Origin: an uncultured Faecalibacterium sp.
Lineage (GTDB): Bacteria > Bacillota > Clostridia > Oscillospirales > Ruminococcaceae
NCBI GenBank assembly: GCA_944385995.1
Contig: CALWZL010000020.1
Location: 1 to 32,124, forward strand
Reading direction: 5' to 3'
Length of the DNA stretch: 32,124 nucleotides
Every line of letters starts with the position of its first letter. The stretch's first letter is position 1. The translations under genes were made by a program, and so were the position numbers. Positions 1-7,685 of this stretch are shown piece after piece. The notes under the pieces are model-generated. The model searched no databases. It worked only from the letters and a program-made list of their open reading frames with translations, and was not told the DNA's origin.

Positions 1-17
1 GAAAGAAAATCTTCCAT
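1..17 (-). CDS. Start of a minus-strand gene cut by the window edge
   Basis: Only the first codons (MEDFL) are present. They follow an AAAGGTGA ribosome binding site at 28-21 on the minus strand, and a good minus-strand promoter lies upstream. The product cannot be identified from six residues. Because the gene is divergent from a cupin-hcp pair and a CRP-like palindrome lies in its leader, a Crp/Fnr-family regulator is a reasonable guess. That is context only. Confidence 0.5.
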
Positions 18-30
18 AGAATCACCTTTC

Positions 31-46
31 TGTTGGAATTACAACA
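31..46. promoter_or_regulatory. Candidate Crp/Fnr-type operator between divergent genes
   Basis: TGTTG-N6-CAACA is an inverted repeat with the 5-6-5 layout of CRP-family sites. Its centre (38.5) is 41.5 bp upstream of the start expected from the plus-strand -10 TACAAT at 68-73, the class II activator distance. It also lies about 16 bp downstream of the start expected for the divergent minus promoter, where binding would repress. Binding by such a regulator is inferred. Confidence 0.45.
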
Positions 47-60
47 TACACTTTGATGCC

Positions 61-89
61 ATTATAGTACAATACCCACAAGCCCGCAA
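61..89 (-). promoter_or_regulatory. Promoter of the truncated left-edge gene
   Basis: On the minus strand a TTGCGG -35 (89-84) is followed after 17 bp by a perfect TATAAT -10 (66-61). Transcription would start near 54 and run off the left edge. Confidence 0.6.
68..73 (+). promoter_or_regulatory. Candidate -10 of the cupin-hcp promoter
   Basis: TACAAT at 68-73 is a plausible -10 with no recognisable -35, as expected for an activator-dependent promoter with a site at -41.5. The transcript would start near 80, at the 8-bp repeat AAGCCCGC (two copies plus a half). It would carry a leader hairpin with arms at 98-107 and 114-122. Confidence 0.35.
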
Positions 90-212
90 GCCCGCAAGCT
101 TTTGGGCCGAAAAGCCCAAAGCATAGAGAACCCTGGCTGGGGCATCCTGTCAAAGAGCCTACGGGCAGGCGGGAGCCAACTGCAAGCCCAGGGAAAACAA
201 GGAGGTACCCCA

Positions 213-545
213 ATGGCAGCCAAAATGAAGAACATCAGCCAGGCCGAAGTCCTGGTTTTGAAGGATCAGATCGCCTATCAGGAAGGGCAGGTGGTCAGCA
301 AGACCCTGGCCCAGAACAGCGCTGTGAGCATCACCCTCTTTTCCTTTGACAAGGGGGAGGAGATCAGCACCCACGAGTCGGGCGGCGACGCCTTTGTCAC
401 CTGCCTGGACGGCGTGGGCAAGGTCACCATCGATGGGGTGGATTACCTTCTGCATGAAGGCGAGTCCATCGTGATGCCTGCAGGCCATCCCCATGCGGTC
501 TACGGCGAAGAAGCCTTCAAGATGCTGCTGGTGGTTGTATTTTAA
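213..545 (+). CDS. Small cupin-domain protein
   Basis: This 110-aa protein is a single cupin beta-barrel. Motif 1 is around residues 48-66 (GEEISTHESGG, one His at 54) and motif 2 around 84-96 (PAGHPH, His92 and His94), enough to bind one metal ion. Start ATG 213 is chosen because AAGGAGG lies 6 nt upstream; longer open frames lack a site. It precedes hcp by 63 nt and probably shares its transcript, so a role linked to nitric oxide or redox stress is likely. The substrate is unknown. Small one-domain cupins may be enzymes or ligand sensors and the sequence does not decide. Confidence 0.85.
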   Translation: MAAKMKNISQAEVLVLKDQIAYQEGQVVSKTLAQNSAVSITLFSFDKGEEISTHESGGDAFVTCLDGVGKVTIDGVDYLLHEGESIVMPAGHPHAVYGEEAFKMLLVVVF

Positions 546-555
546 AAGAAAAACG

Positions 556-580
556 CCGGGGCCGGGCATGCCCGCCCCGG
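556..580 (+). other. Intercistronic hairpin between cupin and hcp
   Basis: CCGGGGC (556-562) pairs with GCCCCGG (574-580) around a GGGC/GCCC inner stem. No T-tract follows, so it is more likely an RNA-stability or processing element than a terminator. The hcp ribosome binding site (AAAGGAG, about 597-603) lies downstream of it. Confidence 0.5.
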
Positions 581-608
581 AACAAAAACTGCTTCAAAGG
601 AGACAGCT

Positions 609-2249
609 ATGGAACGTCAGATGTTTTGTTTTCAGTGCCAGGAGACCGCAGGGTGCAAAGGCTGCACCATGGTGGGTGTGTGCGGCAAAAAGCCGGATGT
701 GGCCGCCATGCAGGACCTGCTGGTGTATGTGAGCAAGGGGATTTCCGCGGTCACCACGGCCCTGCGCAAAGAGGGCCAGACGGTGTCCCCCGAGATCAAC
801 CACCTGATCACCCTCAACCTGTTTGTGACCATCACTAATGCCAACTTTGACAAAGAAAGCATCGAGGCCCGCATCCGCGCCACCTTGGATGCCAAGCAGG
901 AGCTGCTGGCCCGGCTAAAAGACAACGCCGGCTTGCCCGAAGCCGCCCTGTGGGACGGCGCAGGAAACTGGGAGGAGAAGGCCAAGACCGTGGGTGTTCT
1001 CTCCACCGAAAACGAGGATATCCGCTCCCTGCGGGAACTGATCACCTATGGCCTCAAGGGCCTGTCCGCCTATTCCAAGCACGCCAACGCCCTGCTCCAG
1101 GATGATGAAGAGGTGGACGCCTTCCTGCAGCGTGCTCTGGCCGCCACCCTGGACGACAGCCTCAGCGCCGACGACCTGGTTGCCCTGACCCTGGAGACTG
1201 GCAAGTATGGCGTCTCGGGCATGGCTCTGCTGGACAAGGCCAACACCACCGCCTACGGCAACCCCGAGATCACCCGGGTCAACATCGGGGTGGGGAAGAA
1301 CCCTGGCATCCTGGTTTCCGGCCATGACCTGCGGGATCTGGAGATGCTGCTGGAACAGACCCAGGGGACCGGCGTGGATGTCTACACCCACTCCGAGATG
1401 CTGTCCGCCCACTATTATCCTGCCTTCAAGAAGTACCCCAACTTTGTGGGCAACTACGGCAATGCCTGGTGGAAGCAGAAGGAGGAGTTTGAGTCCTTCC
1501 ATGGTCCCATCCTGATGACCACCAACTGCATTGTTCCCCCCAAGGACAGCTACAAGGACCGGATGTACACCACCGGCGCCGCCGGCTATCCCGGCTGCCA
1601 CCACATCCCCGGCGGGATTGGGGAGCAGAAGGACTTCTCGGTCATCATCGAGCACGCCAAGAAGTGCGCCCCTCCCACTGAGATCGAGACCGGCGAGATC
1701 ATCGGCGGCTTCGCCCACGCCCAGGTCTTTGCCCTGGCGGACAAGGTGGTGGAGGCCGTCAAGAGCGGCGCCATCAAGAAGTTTGTGGTGATGGGCGGCT
1801 GTGACGGCCGGGCCAAGAGCCGGGAGTACTACACCGAGTTTGCCAAGGCCCTGCCCAAGGATACCGTCATTCTCACCGCCGGCTGCGCCAAGTACAAGTA
1901 CAACAAGCTGGCGCTGGGTGACATCAACGGCATCCCCCGTGTGCTGGATGCTGGCCAGTGCAACGACTCCTACTCGCTGGCGGTCATCGCCCTCAAGCTG
2001 AAGGAGATCTTCGGCCTGGAGGACATCAACGATCTGCCTATCATTTACAACATTGCCTGGTATGAGCAGAAGGCGGTCATCGTGCTGCTGGCCCTGCTGT
2101 ATCTGGGAATCAAGAATATCCACCTGGGTCCCACTCTGCCCGCCTTCCTCAGCCCCAATGTGGCCAAGGTTCTGGTGGAGAACTTCGGTATCGCAGGCGT
2201 CGGCACCGTGGAAGAGGACATGAAGCTGTTCTTCGGCGAGAGCGCCTAA
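609..2249 (+). CDS. hcp: Hydroxylamine reductase / hybrid cluster protein, class I
   Basis: This 546-aa cytoplasmic iron-sulfur enzyme is full length. Family members reduce hydroxylamine to ammonia in vitro and act as nitric oxide reductases in vivo. The N-terminal cluster cysteines are C7, C10, C19 and C25, the closely spaced pattern of class I Hcp from strict anaerobes. The hybrid Fe-S-O cluster ligands can be matched to His239, Glu263, Cys307, Cys398, Cys426, Cys451, Glu486 and Lys488, with spacing close to the Desulfovibrio protein. ATG 609 follows AAAGGAG. No hcr reductase partner gene is adjacent. Control by the palindrome at 31-46 is inferred. Confidence 0.97.
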   Translation: MERQMFCFQCQETAGCKGCTMVGVCGKKPDVAAMQDLLVYVSKGISAVTTALRKEGQTVSPEINHLITLNLFVTITNANFDKESIEARIRATLDAKQELLARLKDNAGLPEAALWDGAGNWEEKAKTVGVLSTENEDIRSLRELITYGLKGLSAYSKHANALLQDDEEVDAFLQRALAATLDDSLSADDLVALTLETGKYGVSGMALLDKANTTAYGNPEITRVNIGVGKNPGILVSGHDLRDLEMLLEQTQGTGVDVYTHSEMLSAHYYPAFKKYPNFVGNYGNAWWKQKEEFESFHGPILMTTNCIVPPKDSYKDRMYTTGAAGYPGCHHIPGGIGEQKDFSVIIEHAKKCAPPTEIETGEIIGGFAHAQVFALADKVVEAVKSGAIKKFVVMGGCDGRAKSREYYTEFAKALPKDTVILTAGCAKYKYNKLALGDINGIPRVLDAGQCNDSYSLAVIALKLKEIFGLEDINDLPIIYNIAWYEQKAVIVLLALLYLGIKNIHLGPTLPAFLSPNVAKVLVENFGIAGVGTVEEDMKLFFGESA

Positions 2250-2290
2250 TCCAAAGGCATCTGACACCCGAATAACAGGAATATAAATGG

Positions 2291-2334
2291 AACAGGAGTG
2301 GCGCAGCGTCGGCAGCGCCACTCCTGTTCGTTTG
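2291..2334 (+). terminator. Terminator after hcp
   Basis: A perfect 14-bp stem (2291-2304 with 2315-2328) has a 10-nt loop and is followed by the T-rich CGTTTGT. The T-tract is poor but the stem is very strong. It closes the cupin-hcp transcript. Confidence 0.8.
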
Positions 2335-2386
2335 TACGCGCTCGAAACAGGCCATCCATCACATATCGAGGGTGGCGGACGGCCAT

Positions 2387-2418
2387 TTGCATAATCCTGC
2401 CCCGCCTCTGCCTATAAT
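2387..2418 (+). promoter_or_regulatory. Promoter of the ferritin-like gene
   Basis: A perfect TATAAT lies at 2413-2418. The best -35 is TTGCAT at 2387-2392, giving a long 20-bp spacer, so help from an activator is possible. AAGGAGG at 2436-2442 precedes the ATG by 8 nt. Confidence 0.5.
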
Positions 2419-2450
2419 ACGGGAGTAGAAAAGACAAGGAGGAACAGGGT

Positions 2451-3710
2451 ATGAATCCTTTTGAACAGAAACCTTCCCGGAAGGCAGGGGAGTTCCAGAG
2501 CTGGAAAAGTCTTTATCCCAAAGCCTACTGCAAGGACGAGACCGACGCCTATACCAAGGTGCGCATCATCCTGATGACGGGGGCTGAGTATGAGGCAGTG
2601 TGGTTCGGCCACCAGTTCCACCGCCACTGCACCGACAACGATCTGCGCCGGGAACTGGCTGTATCCCGGCGGCAGGAGCAGCAGCAACAGCATCAGCTGG
2701 CCTACCTGAAGCCCGCCGACGAGACCCAGCTGGAGACCACCATCACCTATGAGCAGCTGGCGGTGGACCTGACCGCTATCCTGGCCCAGCGGGACCCGGA
2801 CCCCTATGTGGTGAAGGCCCTGAACTTTGCCCTGCTGGAGGACTTTGACCACCTGTACCGGTATGCCGACCTGCTGGAAATGGAGCAGGGCATCCGGGCT
2901 GAGCAGCTGGTGGGAGGATATACCGAGATCATGCCCGGACGCCCCACCATCGCTCATCACCGCCATCCGGTGGACAGCGTCCGGCGGGCCTGTGATTTCA
3001 AGAAGGCAGACCTGCTCACCATGCTGGACACCTGCACCATCACCGCCGCAGAACAGCAGACCATGAACTACTATATGAACCTGGGTGCCTTCTATCCCAA
3101 CGACCTGGGTCGGCGGCTGTACCAGGAGATTGGCATGGTGGAGGAGCAGCACGTTACCCAGTACGGGGCCCTGATGGACCCCAGCTGCACCTGGCTGGAA
3201 AATCTACTGCTCCACGAGTACAACGAGTGCTACCTGTACTGGTCCTGCTTTGAGACTGAGACCGACGACTATGTGAAGAAGATCTGGGAGCAGTATTTTG
3301 ACATGGAGGTGGGACACCTGCACAAAGCGGCCCGGCTGCTGCAAAAGTATGAGGGCAAGGAGTGGCAGCAGGTGCTGCCCCAGGGAGAGTTCCCGGAACT
3401 GCTTCGCTTGGAGCCCCAGATCGACTATGTGCGCAAGGTGCTGAAGAACACAGTGGAGCTCACCGCCGCAGGGGAGGATTATCTGCCCATCGACCAGGCC
3501 GCCCCGGATTCGCCCTTCTTCCGGTACCAGGAAGCGGTGAACAAAGGCGGTCCCGAGGCGGTGCCCAGCCACTGCATCATCCAGACCTACCAGGAGAAAA
3601 ATGGGGAGGACTACCGTTACCAGACCAAGAAGCACCCCGTTCCCGCCCTGGCGGACCGCACCACCGACAACACCGAGCTGGGCCGTGTGCCCGGCGCTCC
3701 CAAAAACTGA
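2451..3710 (+). CDS. Ferritin-like di-iron protein of unknown function
   Basis: This 419-aa soluble protein has no signal peptide or membrane segment. I do not recognise a named family. Its central half is helical and carries a ferritin-type carboxylate/histidine set: Glu130 (in EDFDH), Glu231-x-x-His234, Glu256/Glu259, and Glu286-x-x-His289. This matches the E, ExxH, E, ExxH order of a four-helix di-iron site. The N-terminal 100 residues are polar with a Gln-rich run (QEQQQQHQ). The C-terminal tail is Pro/charge rich. It stands alone between two terminators, next to hcp, so a part in oxidative or nitrosative defence or iron handling is plausible. The metal site is an inference. Confidence 0.75.
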   Translation: MNPFEQKPSRKAGEFQSWKSLYPKAYCKDETDAYTKVRIILMTGAEYEAVWFGHQFHRHCTDNDLRRELAVSRRQEQQQQHQLAYLKPADETQLETTITYEQLAVDLTAILAQRDPDPYVVKALNFALLEDFDHLYRYADLLEMEQGIRAEQLVGGYTEIMPGRPTIAHHRHPVDSVRRACDFKKADLLTMLDTCTITAAEQQTMNYYMNLGAFYPNDLGRRLYQEIGMVEEQHVTQYGALMDPSCTWLENLLLHEYNECYLYWSCFETETDDYVKKIWEQYFDMEVGHLHKAARLLQKYEGKEWQQVLPQGEFPELLRLEPQIDYVRKVLKNTVELTAAGEDYLPIDQAAPDSPFFRYQEAVNKGGPEAVPSHCIIQTYQEKNGEDYRYQTKKHPVPALADRTTDNTELGRVPGAPKN

Positions 3711-3733
3711 TTTTCCAACGTATACCGTTTTCC

Positions 3734-3761
3734 AAAGCCCGGGCCCCTGCCCGGGCTTTTT
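3734..3761 (+). terminator. Terminator after the ferritin-like gene
   Basis: An 11-bp GC-rich stem (3734-3744 with 3749-3759) has loop CCCT and a T5 run at 3757-3761. It is a classic intrinsic terminator. Confidence 0.9.
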
Positions 3762-3858
3762 GGCGTCGGCAAGTAAGGCTATTGTCGCGGCGCCCAGTGA
3801 ATCCTTCCGGGTCAATCAATATCACTGCAAAAAATTGTAGTGCTATTTTTGTGCAAAA

Positions 3859-3925
3859 ATGGAAAGTGCGCTTGACATTTTGCGAAAATCTGTTATACTG
3901 AAGCTATGGAAAGTAAACTTTCCAT
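3859..3925 (+). promoter_or_regulatory. Autoregulated promoter with operator of the first XRE module
   Basis: TTGACA (3872-3877) and TATACT (3894-3899) are separated by 16 bp. Immediately downstream, ATGGAAAGT-AA-ACTTTCCAT (3906-3925) is a perfect 9-bp inverted repeat covering the expected start of transcription. The same half-site ATGGAAAGT recurs at 3859-3867, directly upstream of the -35, 47 bp away. Repression by the XRE protein encoded next, with one dimer site and one half-site bracketing the promoter, is the natural reading. Confidence 0.8.
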
Positions 3926-3942
3926 CCGAAGGGAGGCAGGAG

Positions 3943-4146
3943 ATGAAAAACCGACTGGAACAGCTGCGCAAAGAGCGCGGCATCCGACAGGAAGAGCTGG
4001 CCAATGCCCTTGAAGTGTCCCGTCAGACCATCGGCTCGCTGGAAAACGGACGGTATAACCCGTCTATTCTGCTGGCTTTCAAGATCGCGCGATACTTTGG
4101 GATGAGCATTGAAGATATCTTCATCTATGAGGAGGATGGCGCATGA
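3943..4146 (+). CDS. Small XRE-family transcriptional regulator
   Basis: This 67-aa protein is essentially a single helix-turn-helix domain. The HTH is around residues 14-40 (RQEELANALEVSRQTIGSLENG), followed by the family's NPS and SIEDIF motifs. Start ATG 3943 follows GGGAGG; the longer upstream frame would run through the promoter. It overlaps the next gene by 4 nt (ATGA), so the regulator and membrane protein are translationally coupled. It probably binds the 3906-3925 palindrome. Its closest relative in the window is the regulator at 5557-5751. Confidence 0.92.
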   Translation: MKNRLEQLRKERGIRQEELANALEVSRQTIGSLENGRYNPSILLAFKIARYFGMSIEDIFIYEEDGA

Positions 4147-4565
4147 AAGAGAGAATGCCGTTTATCATCGATATCGCAATCGGTGTGGTGTTGATCGCTG
4201 TAGGCCTGGTCATGCGAGTGGATTACTACGACACCATGGTCCTTTCTGCCGGGTTTGGCCTGGTGTCGGCAGGGCTGGTGCACCTGCTGCGGGTAATCTA
4301 CTGGCAGGCGCCCCAGCGTCAGGAAGAATATTTGGCCCGGCGGCAGGAGGCCCACATCAACGCCGTGGACGAGCGCAAACAGTTTCTGCGGATGAAGGCG
4401 GGGCACATTGCCTATCAGATCATGCTGGTGGTTCTGTTTGTGGTGGCGCTGGTTCTGGCCCTGGCCCGGGCAGAAGCCTGGGTGATTCTGCTGGTGTTCC
4501 TGCTGACGGTGTTTCAATGGGCCATCGGCGTTGTGATCTTCCGCGTTCTGGAAAAGCGGATGTAA
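4143..4565 (+). CDS. Four-helix membrane protein of an XRE module
   Basis: This 140-aa protein has two hydrophobic hairpins, residues about 7-25 and 31-50, then about 93-112 and 113-132. A charged cytoplasmic-looking loop with an RQEEYLARRQ stretch lies between them. It resembles the small membrane proteins encoded beside mini-XRE regulators in Firmicutes (DUF2178-like); the exact family is not certain. The function of these proteins is unknown. It starts inside the stop codon of the regulator and is followed 15 nt later by a second, related membrane gene. Confidence 0.8.
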   Translation: MKERMPFIIDIAIGVVLIAVGLVMRVDYYDTMVLSAGFGLVSAGLVHLLRVIYWQAPQRQEEYLARRQEAHINAVDERKQFLRMKAGHIAYQIMLVVLFVVALVLALARAEAWVILLVFLLTVFQWAIGVVIFRVLEKRM

Positions 4566-4580
4566 GGGAGGGTACAAAGT

Positions 4581-5026
4581 ATGAAAGAATATAAAACCTG
4601 GCTGGTTGTTGTGATGGCAGCGCTGGGCCTGCTGCTGATGGCCCTGAGCTGGGGACAGAGCGGGTCAAATTCTCCCTGGCCCTACCTCTGCAGTCAAATT
4701 CTCCCTGGCCCTACCTCTGCATCGGGATTGGTGCGGGGCTGTTTGGCCAGGGAACTGGTGAGCTGGTGTCCCGGCGGGCCCTTCGGGACTGTCCCGAGCT
4801 CCGCCGACAACTGGAAATTGTCCAAAAAGACGAGCGGAATATCGCCATTGCAAGCCGGGCCAAAGGTAAGGCCTATGATATGATGACCTATGCCTTTGGA
4901 GCCCTGATCGTTTCCTTTGCCGTGATGCGGGTGCAAATGGCTGTTGTATGGATGTTGGTATTGGTGTATTTGTTTGTTCATGGCTACGCCCTTTATTGGC
5001 GCTGCCGGTATGAAAAAGAAATGTAA
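4581..5026 (+). pseudogene. XRE-module membrane protein, frameshifted by a 29-bp tandem duplication
   Basis: Translation from ATG 4581 (GGGAGGG upstream) gives a proper N-terminal membrane helix but leaves frame inside a duplicated segment and stops at 4883. The rest of the protein (from about 4722, ending VISRRAL-like, QKDERNIAI, AKAYDMM and a C-terminal helix pair) is intact in another frame to 5026. Removing one 29-bp copy restores a single 138-aa frame with family-typical sequence across the junction (PYLCIGIGAGLFG). So the intact ancestor is clear and the lesion is one event. Whether it is a fixed pseudogene, a reversible switch or a sequence error cannot be told here. Confidence 0.85.
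4664..4721 (+). repeat. Exact 29-bp tandem duplication inside a gene
   Basis: Two identical 29-bp units lie at 4664-4692 and 4693-4721. Because 29 is not a multiple of three, gain or loss of one unit turns the host gene off or on. Confidence 0.97.
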
Positions 5027-5127
5027 TCGCGGCGGAGTATGCCGTCAGGCAGGGGCCATGGAGCTCCTGCCTTTTTATTTGTGCGGGATGATGAAAAGAG
5101 CAAGAGAAGAATGTGCATTACGTCAAA

Positions 5128-5163
5128 TTGACAGCGTCTATAAAATGTGATATATTTTTATCA
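5128..5163 (+). promoter_or_regulatory. Promoter and candidate operator of the second XRE module
   Basis: TTGACA (5128-5133) and TATATT (5151-5156) are exactly 17 bp apart. A TGATA-N6-TATCA inverted repeat (5148-5163) overlaps the -10, a likely site for the module's own regulator. This operator differs from that of the first module. Confidence 0.75.
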
Positions 5164-5201
5164 TAAAGAGCGAAATACACCACATAAAAGGAGGCTGTTT
5201 T

Positions 5202-5570
5202 ATGAAATCCAGATGTTATACCGAAGGAATGTTGGGATTGTTATCACTTTTGGGCTTTGTTGGTATTTTTACCGAACACCGCTCTTTCCTGGCATTTTTC
5301 GCTTTTGCAGTCGATTTTCAGTATTTCTTTACTGCGTCGGACGAAATGATGAGAGAATATATGAGTCGATCGGCGGCACGGGCTTTCTACTGGAATATGC
5401 TGACCACAGGGGCCATAGCGCTGGGCGCGATGTTGCTGGGCGCTTCGGCAGGAAAATCGCTACTGTACGGTATTCTGATTGGGTGGGCAGTAGCTGTTAT
5501 TGTACAGGCATTATCTGTCAGCTATTACAGGTTCAAGGAAAGCTGGGGGCTGGGACATGATCCGAAATAG
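5202..5570 (+). CDS. Small membrane protein of the second XRE module (DUF3796-like)
   Basis: This 122-aa protein has an N-terminal hydrophobic hairpin ([23 protein letters not shown]) of the type seen in DUF3796 proteins, then two helices around residues 64-105. AGGAGG lies 7 nt before ATG 5202. It overlaps the following regulator by 14 nt. Function is unknown; such pairs are common in Firmicutes. Base composition is lower in GC than most of the window, which may reflect separate acquisition. Confidence 0.8.
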   Translation: MKSRCYTEGMLGLLSLLGFVGIFTEHRSFLAFFAFAVDFQYFFTASDEMMREYMSRSAARAFYWNMLTTGAIALGAMLLGASAGKSLLYGILIGWAVAVIVQALSVSYYRFKESWGLGHDPK

Positions 5571-5751
5571 GATTAAAGAATACCGGGCACGTTTTCAGAT
5601 GAAGCAGGAAGACCTTGCCCGTCTGGTGGGAGTCCGTCGGGAGACCATCGGCAACCTGGAAAAGGGAAAATACAATCCGTCCCTGGTCCTGGCCTGGAAT
5701 ATTGCTAAGGTGTTTGGAGTCACCATCGAGGATGTCTTTACAGTAGAATGA
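5557..5751 (+). CDS. Small XRE-family transcriptional regulator (second module)
   Basis: This 64-aa single-domain HTH protein is clearly similar to the 3943-4146 regulator: both share the ETIG/QTIG recognition helix, the G-K/R-YNPS motif and a C-terminal IED-V/I-F. Start ATG 5557 lies inside the end of the membrane gene, so translation is probably coupled. Gene order here is membrane protein then regulator, the reverse of the first module. It probably controls the promoter at 5128-5163. Confidence 0.9.
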   Translation: MIRNRIKEYRARFQMKQEDLARLVGVRRETIGNLEKGKYNPSLVLAWNIAKVFGVTIEDVFTVE

Positions 5752-5824
5752 AAGAAAGCCGTTCTCCACAAGCGGAAATGACCGTCGGTTTGATACGGAT
5801 TGTTTAAAAAGGTGTCTCCACACA

Positions 5825-5861
5825 AAAAGAGCTTCGCCTTTCTCAAAGGCGAAGCTCTTTT
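5825..5861. terminator. Bidirectional terminator between convergent genes
   Basis: A perfect 17-bp stem (5825-5841 with 5845-5861) has a 3-nt loop and an A/T run on both sides. It serves the XRE module on the plus strand and the lipoprotein gene on the minus strand. Confidence 0.92.
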
Positions 5862-5871
5862 GCTGTAAAAG

Positions 5872-7440
5872 TTACTGTTTGGTGGTCCAGGTCAGATCCA
5901 GCACCGGCCCATAGGGATCAAAGACCAGCCCATCCACCCCGTCGGCCAGCAGCAAGCGCTTTTGCTGCGCGAAGAGAGGAACGACCGCACAGGTCTCCAG
6001 CAGCTGCCGCTCACATTGGGCCAGCAGTTCACAGCGGACGGCGCTGCTGCTTGCCGTCATGCTCTGGGTCAGCAGAGCCTCATAACCTGCATTGTTGTAG
6101 AGGCACAGTCCATCGGGAGAAAAACTCCGCAGAACGGTGTAGACGCTGCCGTCGGTACAGGTGACAGGCGCCACAGCAATGGTGTAGTCGCCTTCTGCCA
6201 TCCGGGTTTCAAAATCTTCCTCCGGGACCTCCTCAATCGAGAAGAAGAGGGACAATTCCCGCTGCCAAACGCTGTTGATTGCCTCCACAGCCTGGGTCAG
6301 ACCTGCTTCCTTGGGAACCAGGATGGTAATACCCATCAGATCAGAACTGGTGATTGTTTGCCGGGCGGCCCTGTAGAGGGTGTAGGCGTTGCCGAGGGAG
6401 GGAGTGGGATCGCCGGCAGCTTCCCGGTAGTCGATGCTGCCCACCGTCAGCCCGTCGGGAATCAACCCGGTGACGCTGGTATAAATGTTGGTGTTGACGG
6501 TCAGGGGCATGGCCTGCCGGGCTGCGGAGGCCAACGATTGCCGCAGCTCGGTGGAAGAAAGGGCGGCGTTCTGGGTGTTGAACAGCAGACACCAGGTGGT
6601 GTCGGAATAGCTGATGGATCGCAGGCTGGTGGCGGCGTCAGAGGTATCCAGGGCGGCGGTGCACCGCTCGTTGAGAATCAGGTCCTCGGCGGTCTGCACC
6701 GAACCGGTATTCTGGACCAGACGGAGAGAGTCCACCAGGCCGTCTCCCACGTCCCGCCGCAGAAAGAGACCGCTGGAAGTCCAGTTGTACAGATAGAAGC
6801 TGCCGCTGGAAATGGTGGTGTCGATGGAAAGGCCATAGCTGCCGCCGGTGCTCAGGAAAAATTCCTCATCGCAGGGCATAGCGCCGGGCAGCGCCAGCTT
6901 GTTGACGAAGTCGTCGTCCTGCTCGGAGAGGTGAAAAACGACCGTCAGGGTGTCGGCGGCGGTTACACCGATTTGTTCGGGATCGGTCAGACCTGCCAAA
7001 GCCGTGTCCGCTCCCTCGATGGCCGAGAATTCCACTGCATAGGGCGAATGGGTCTCAGGAGAGAACATCCGCTGAAACGCATAGACAAAATCCTCGGCGG
7101 TGATGGCGTAATGGGTATCCTCACCGTTGGTGGTCTTGTAGGTCAGGCCGGACTTCAAATAAAAGGTGTAAGTCAGTCCGTCGGCCGAGACCTTCCAGTC
7201 CTCGCAAAGATCATTTTGGGCCTGACCGTCTGCATCCAGACGGACCAAACCGCCATATAGATTGGTACAGGCGATGACATCCTCAGAGGCAGAGGCAATC
7301 TGGGGGTCGAGGTTGGAGGGAATTTCCTCCACAAACCATGTAAAGCTGTTGACACCCGAACCCTGGGTGCAGCCAGTCAGGGGCAAAAGCAGTGCCGCCG
7401 CGAGAACGGCGGCGAAAAACCGAATCAAGGTACGTTTCAA
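5872..7440 (-). CDS. Oligopeptide-type ABC transporter substrate-binding lipoprotein
   Basis: This 522-aa SBP_bac_5 (OppA/DppA-type) protein captures peptides outside the membrane. The start is taken as TTG 7440: AAAGGA lies 8 nt upstream, and it gives a short charged n-region, a hydrophobic core and a lipobox LTGC with Cys24. An in-frame ATG at 7473 lacks a binding site. The mature part has the family opening (FTWFVEEIPSNLDPQ) and the YTFYLKSGLTY and ITAEDFVYAFQRM blocks. No permease or ATPase gene is near, so it is an orphan binding protein that must use a transporter encoded elsewhere or act as a sensor. Confidence 0.9.
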   Translation of the reverse strand: MKRTLIRFFAAVLAAALLLPLTGCTQGSGVNSFTWFVEEIPSNLDPQIASASEDVIACTNLYGGLVRLDADGQAQNDLCEDWKVSADGLTYTFYLKSGLTYKTTNGEDTHYAITAEDFVYAFQRMFSPETHSPYAVEFSAIEGADTALAGLTDPEQIGVTAADTLTVVFHLSEQDDDFVNKLALPGAMPCDEEFFLSTGGSYGLSIDTTISSGSFYLYNWTSSGLFLRRDVGDGLVDSLRLVQNTGSVQTAEDLILNERCTAALDTSDAATSLRSISYSDTTWCLLFNTQNAALSSTELRQSLASAARQAMPLTVNTNIYTSVTGLIPDGLTVGSIDYREAAGDPTPSLGNAYTLYRAARQTITSSDLMGITILVPKEAGLTQAVEAINSVWQRELSLFFSIEEVPEEDFETRMAEGDYTIAVAPVTCTDGSVYTVLRSFSPDGLCLYNNAGYEALLTQSMTASSSAVRCELLAQCERQLLETCAVVPLFAQQKRLLLADGVDGLVFDPYGPVLDLTWTTKQ

Positions 7441-7685
7441 GGCGAATATCCTTTCTCTATTGTCAGGTGCCATGCACCGAAACTCTATGTAACCGGCCCG
7501 GAAAATATCCATGGGGCCTCTGGGGAAAAGCGGGCGCTGCCGGAATCTGCGGGCAGGCCGCGGCATCAAGGGAAAGCAGAGGAGGCGTATCCACGCAAAA
7601 ATCCCGCTCCTGCCGTCCTGGGTCAAGTGTAACAGAAACGATTTGAAAAGACAACAGGCTTTTGCGGCTTGTTTTGGGATTTTCG
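7441..7685. other. Divergent intergenic region
   Basis: This stretch lies between the lipoprotein gene and the murD promoter. The minus-strand TTGACC at 7626-7621 has only a poor -10 (GATTTT) 17 bp on, so I see no convincing promoter for the lipoprotein gene and no gene. Confidence 0.5.

Noticed and set aside
80-99. Short tandem repeat AAGCCCGC as a possible CRISPR or iteron
   Set aside because: There are only two and a half 8-bp copies and no spacers or associated genes.
915-2321. Long open frame antisense to hcp
   Set aside because: It is a composition effect of a GC-rich gene: no start signals, and a repetitive Gly/Val/Leu/Asp product. The same holds for long frames antisense to the MATE gene (16004-17431) and to the PF06838 gene (9111-10904).
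5147-5560. A 137-aa alternative frame over the DUF3796-like gene
   Set aside because: Its start lies inside the -10/operator region without a ribosome binding site. The 5202 frame has AGGAGG and family-like sequence.
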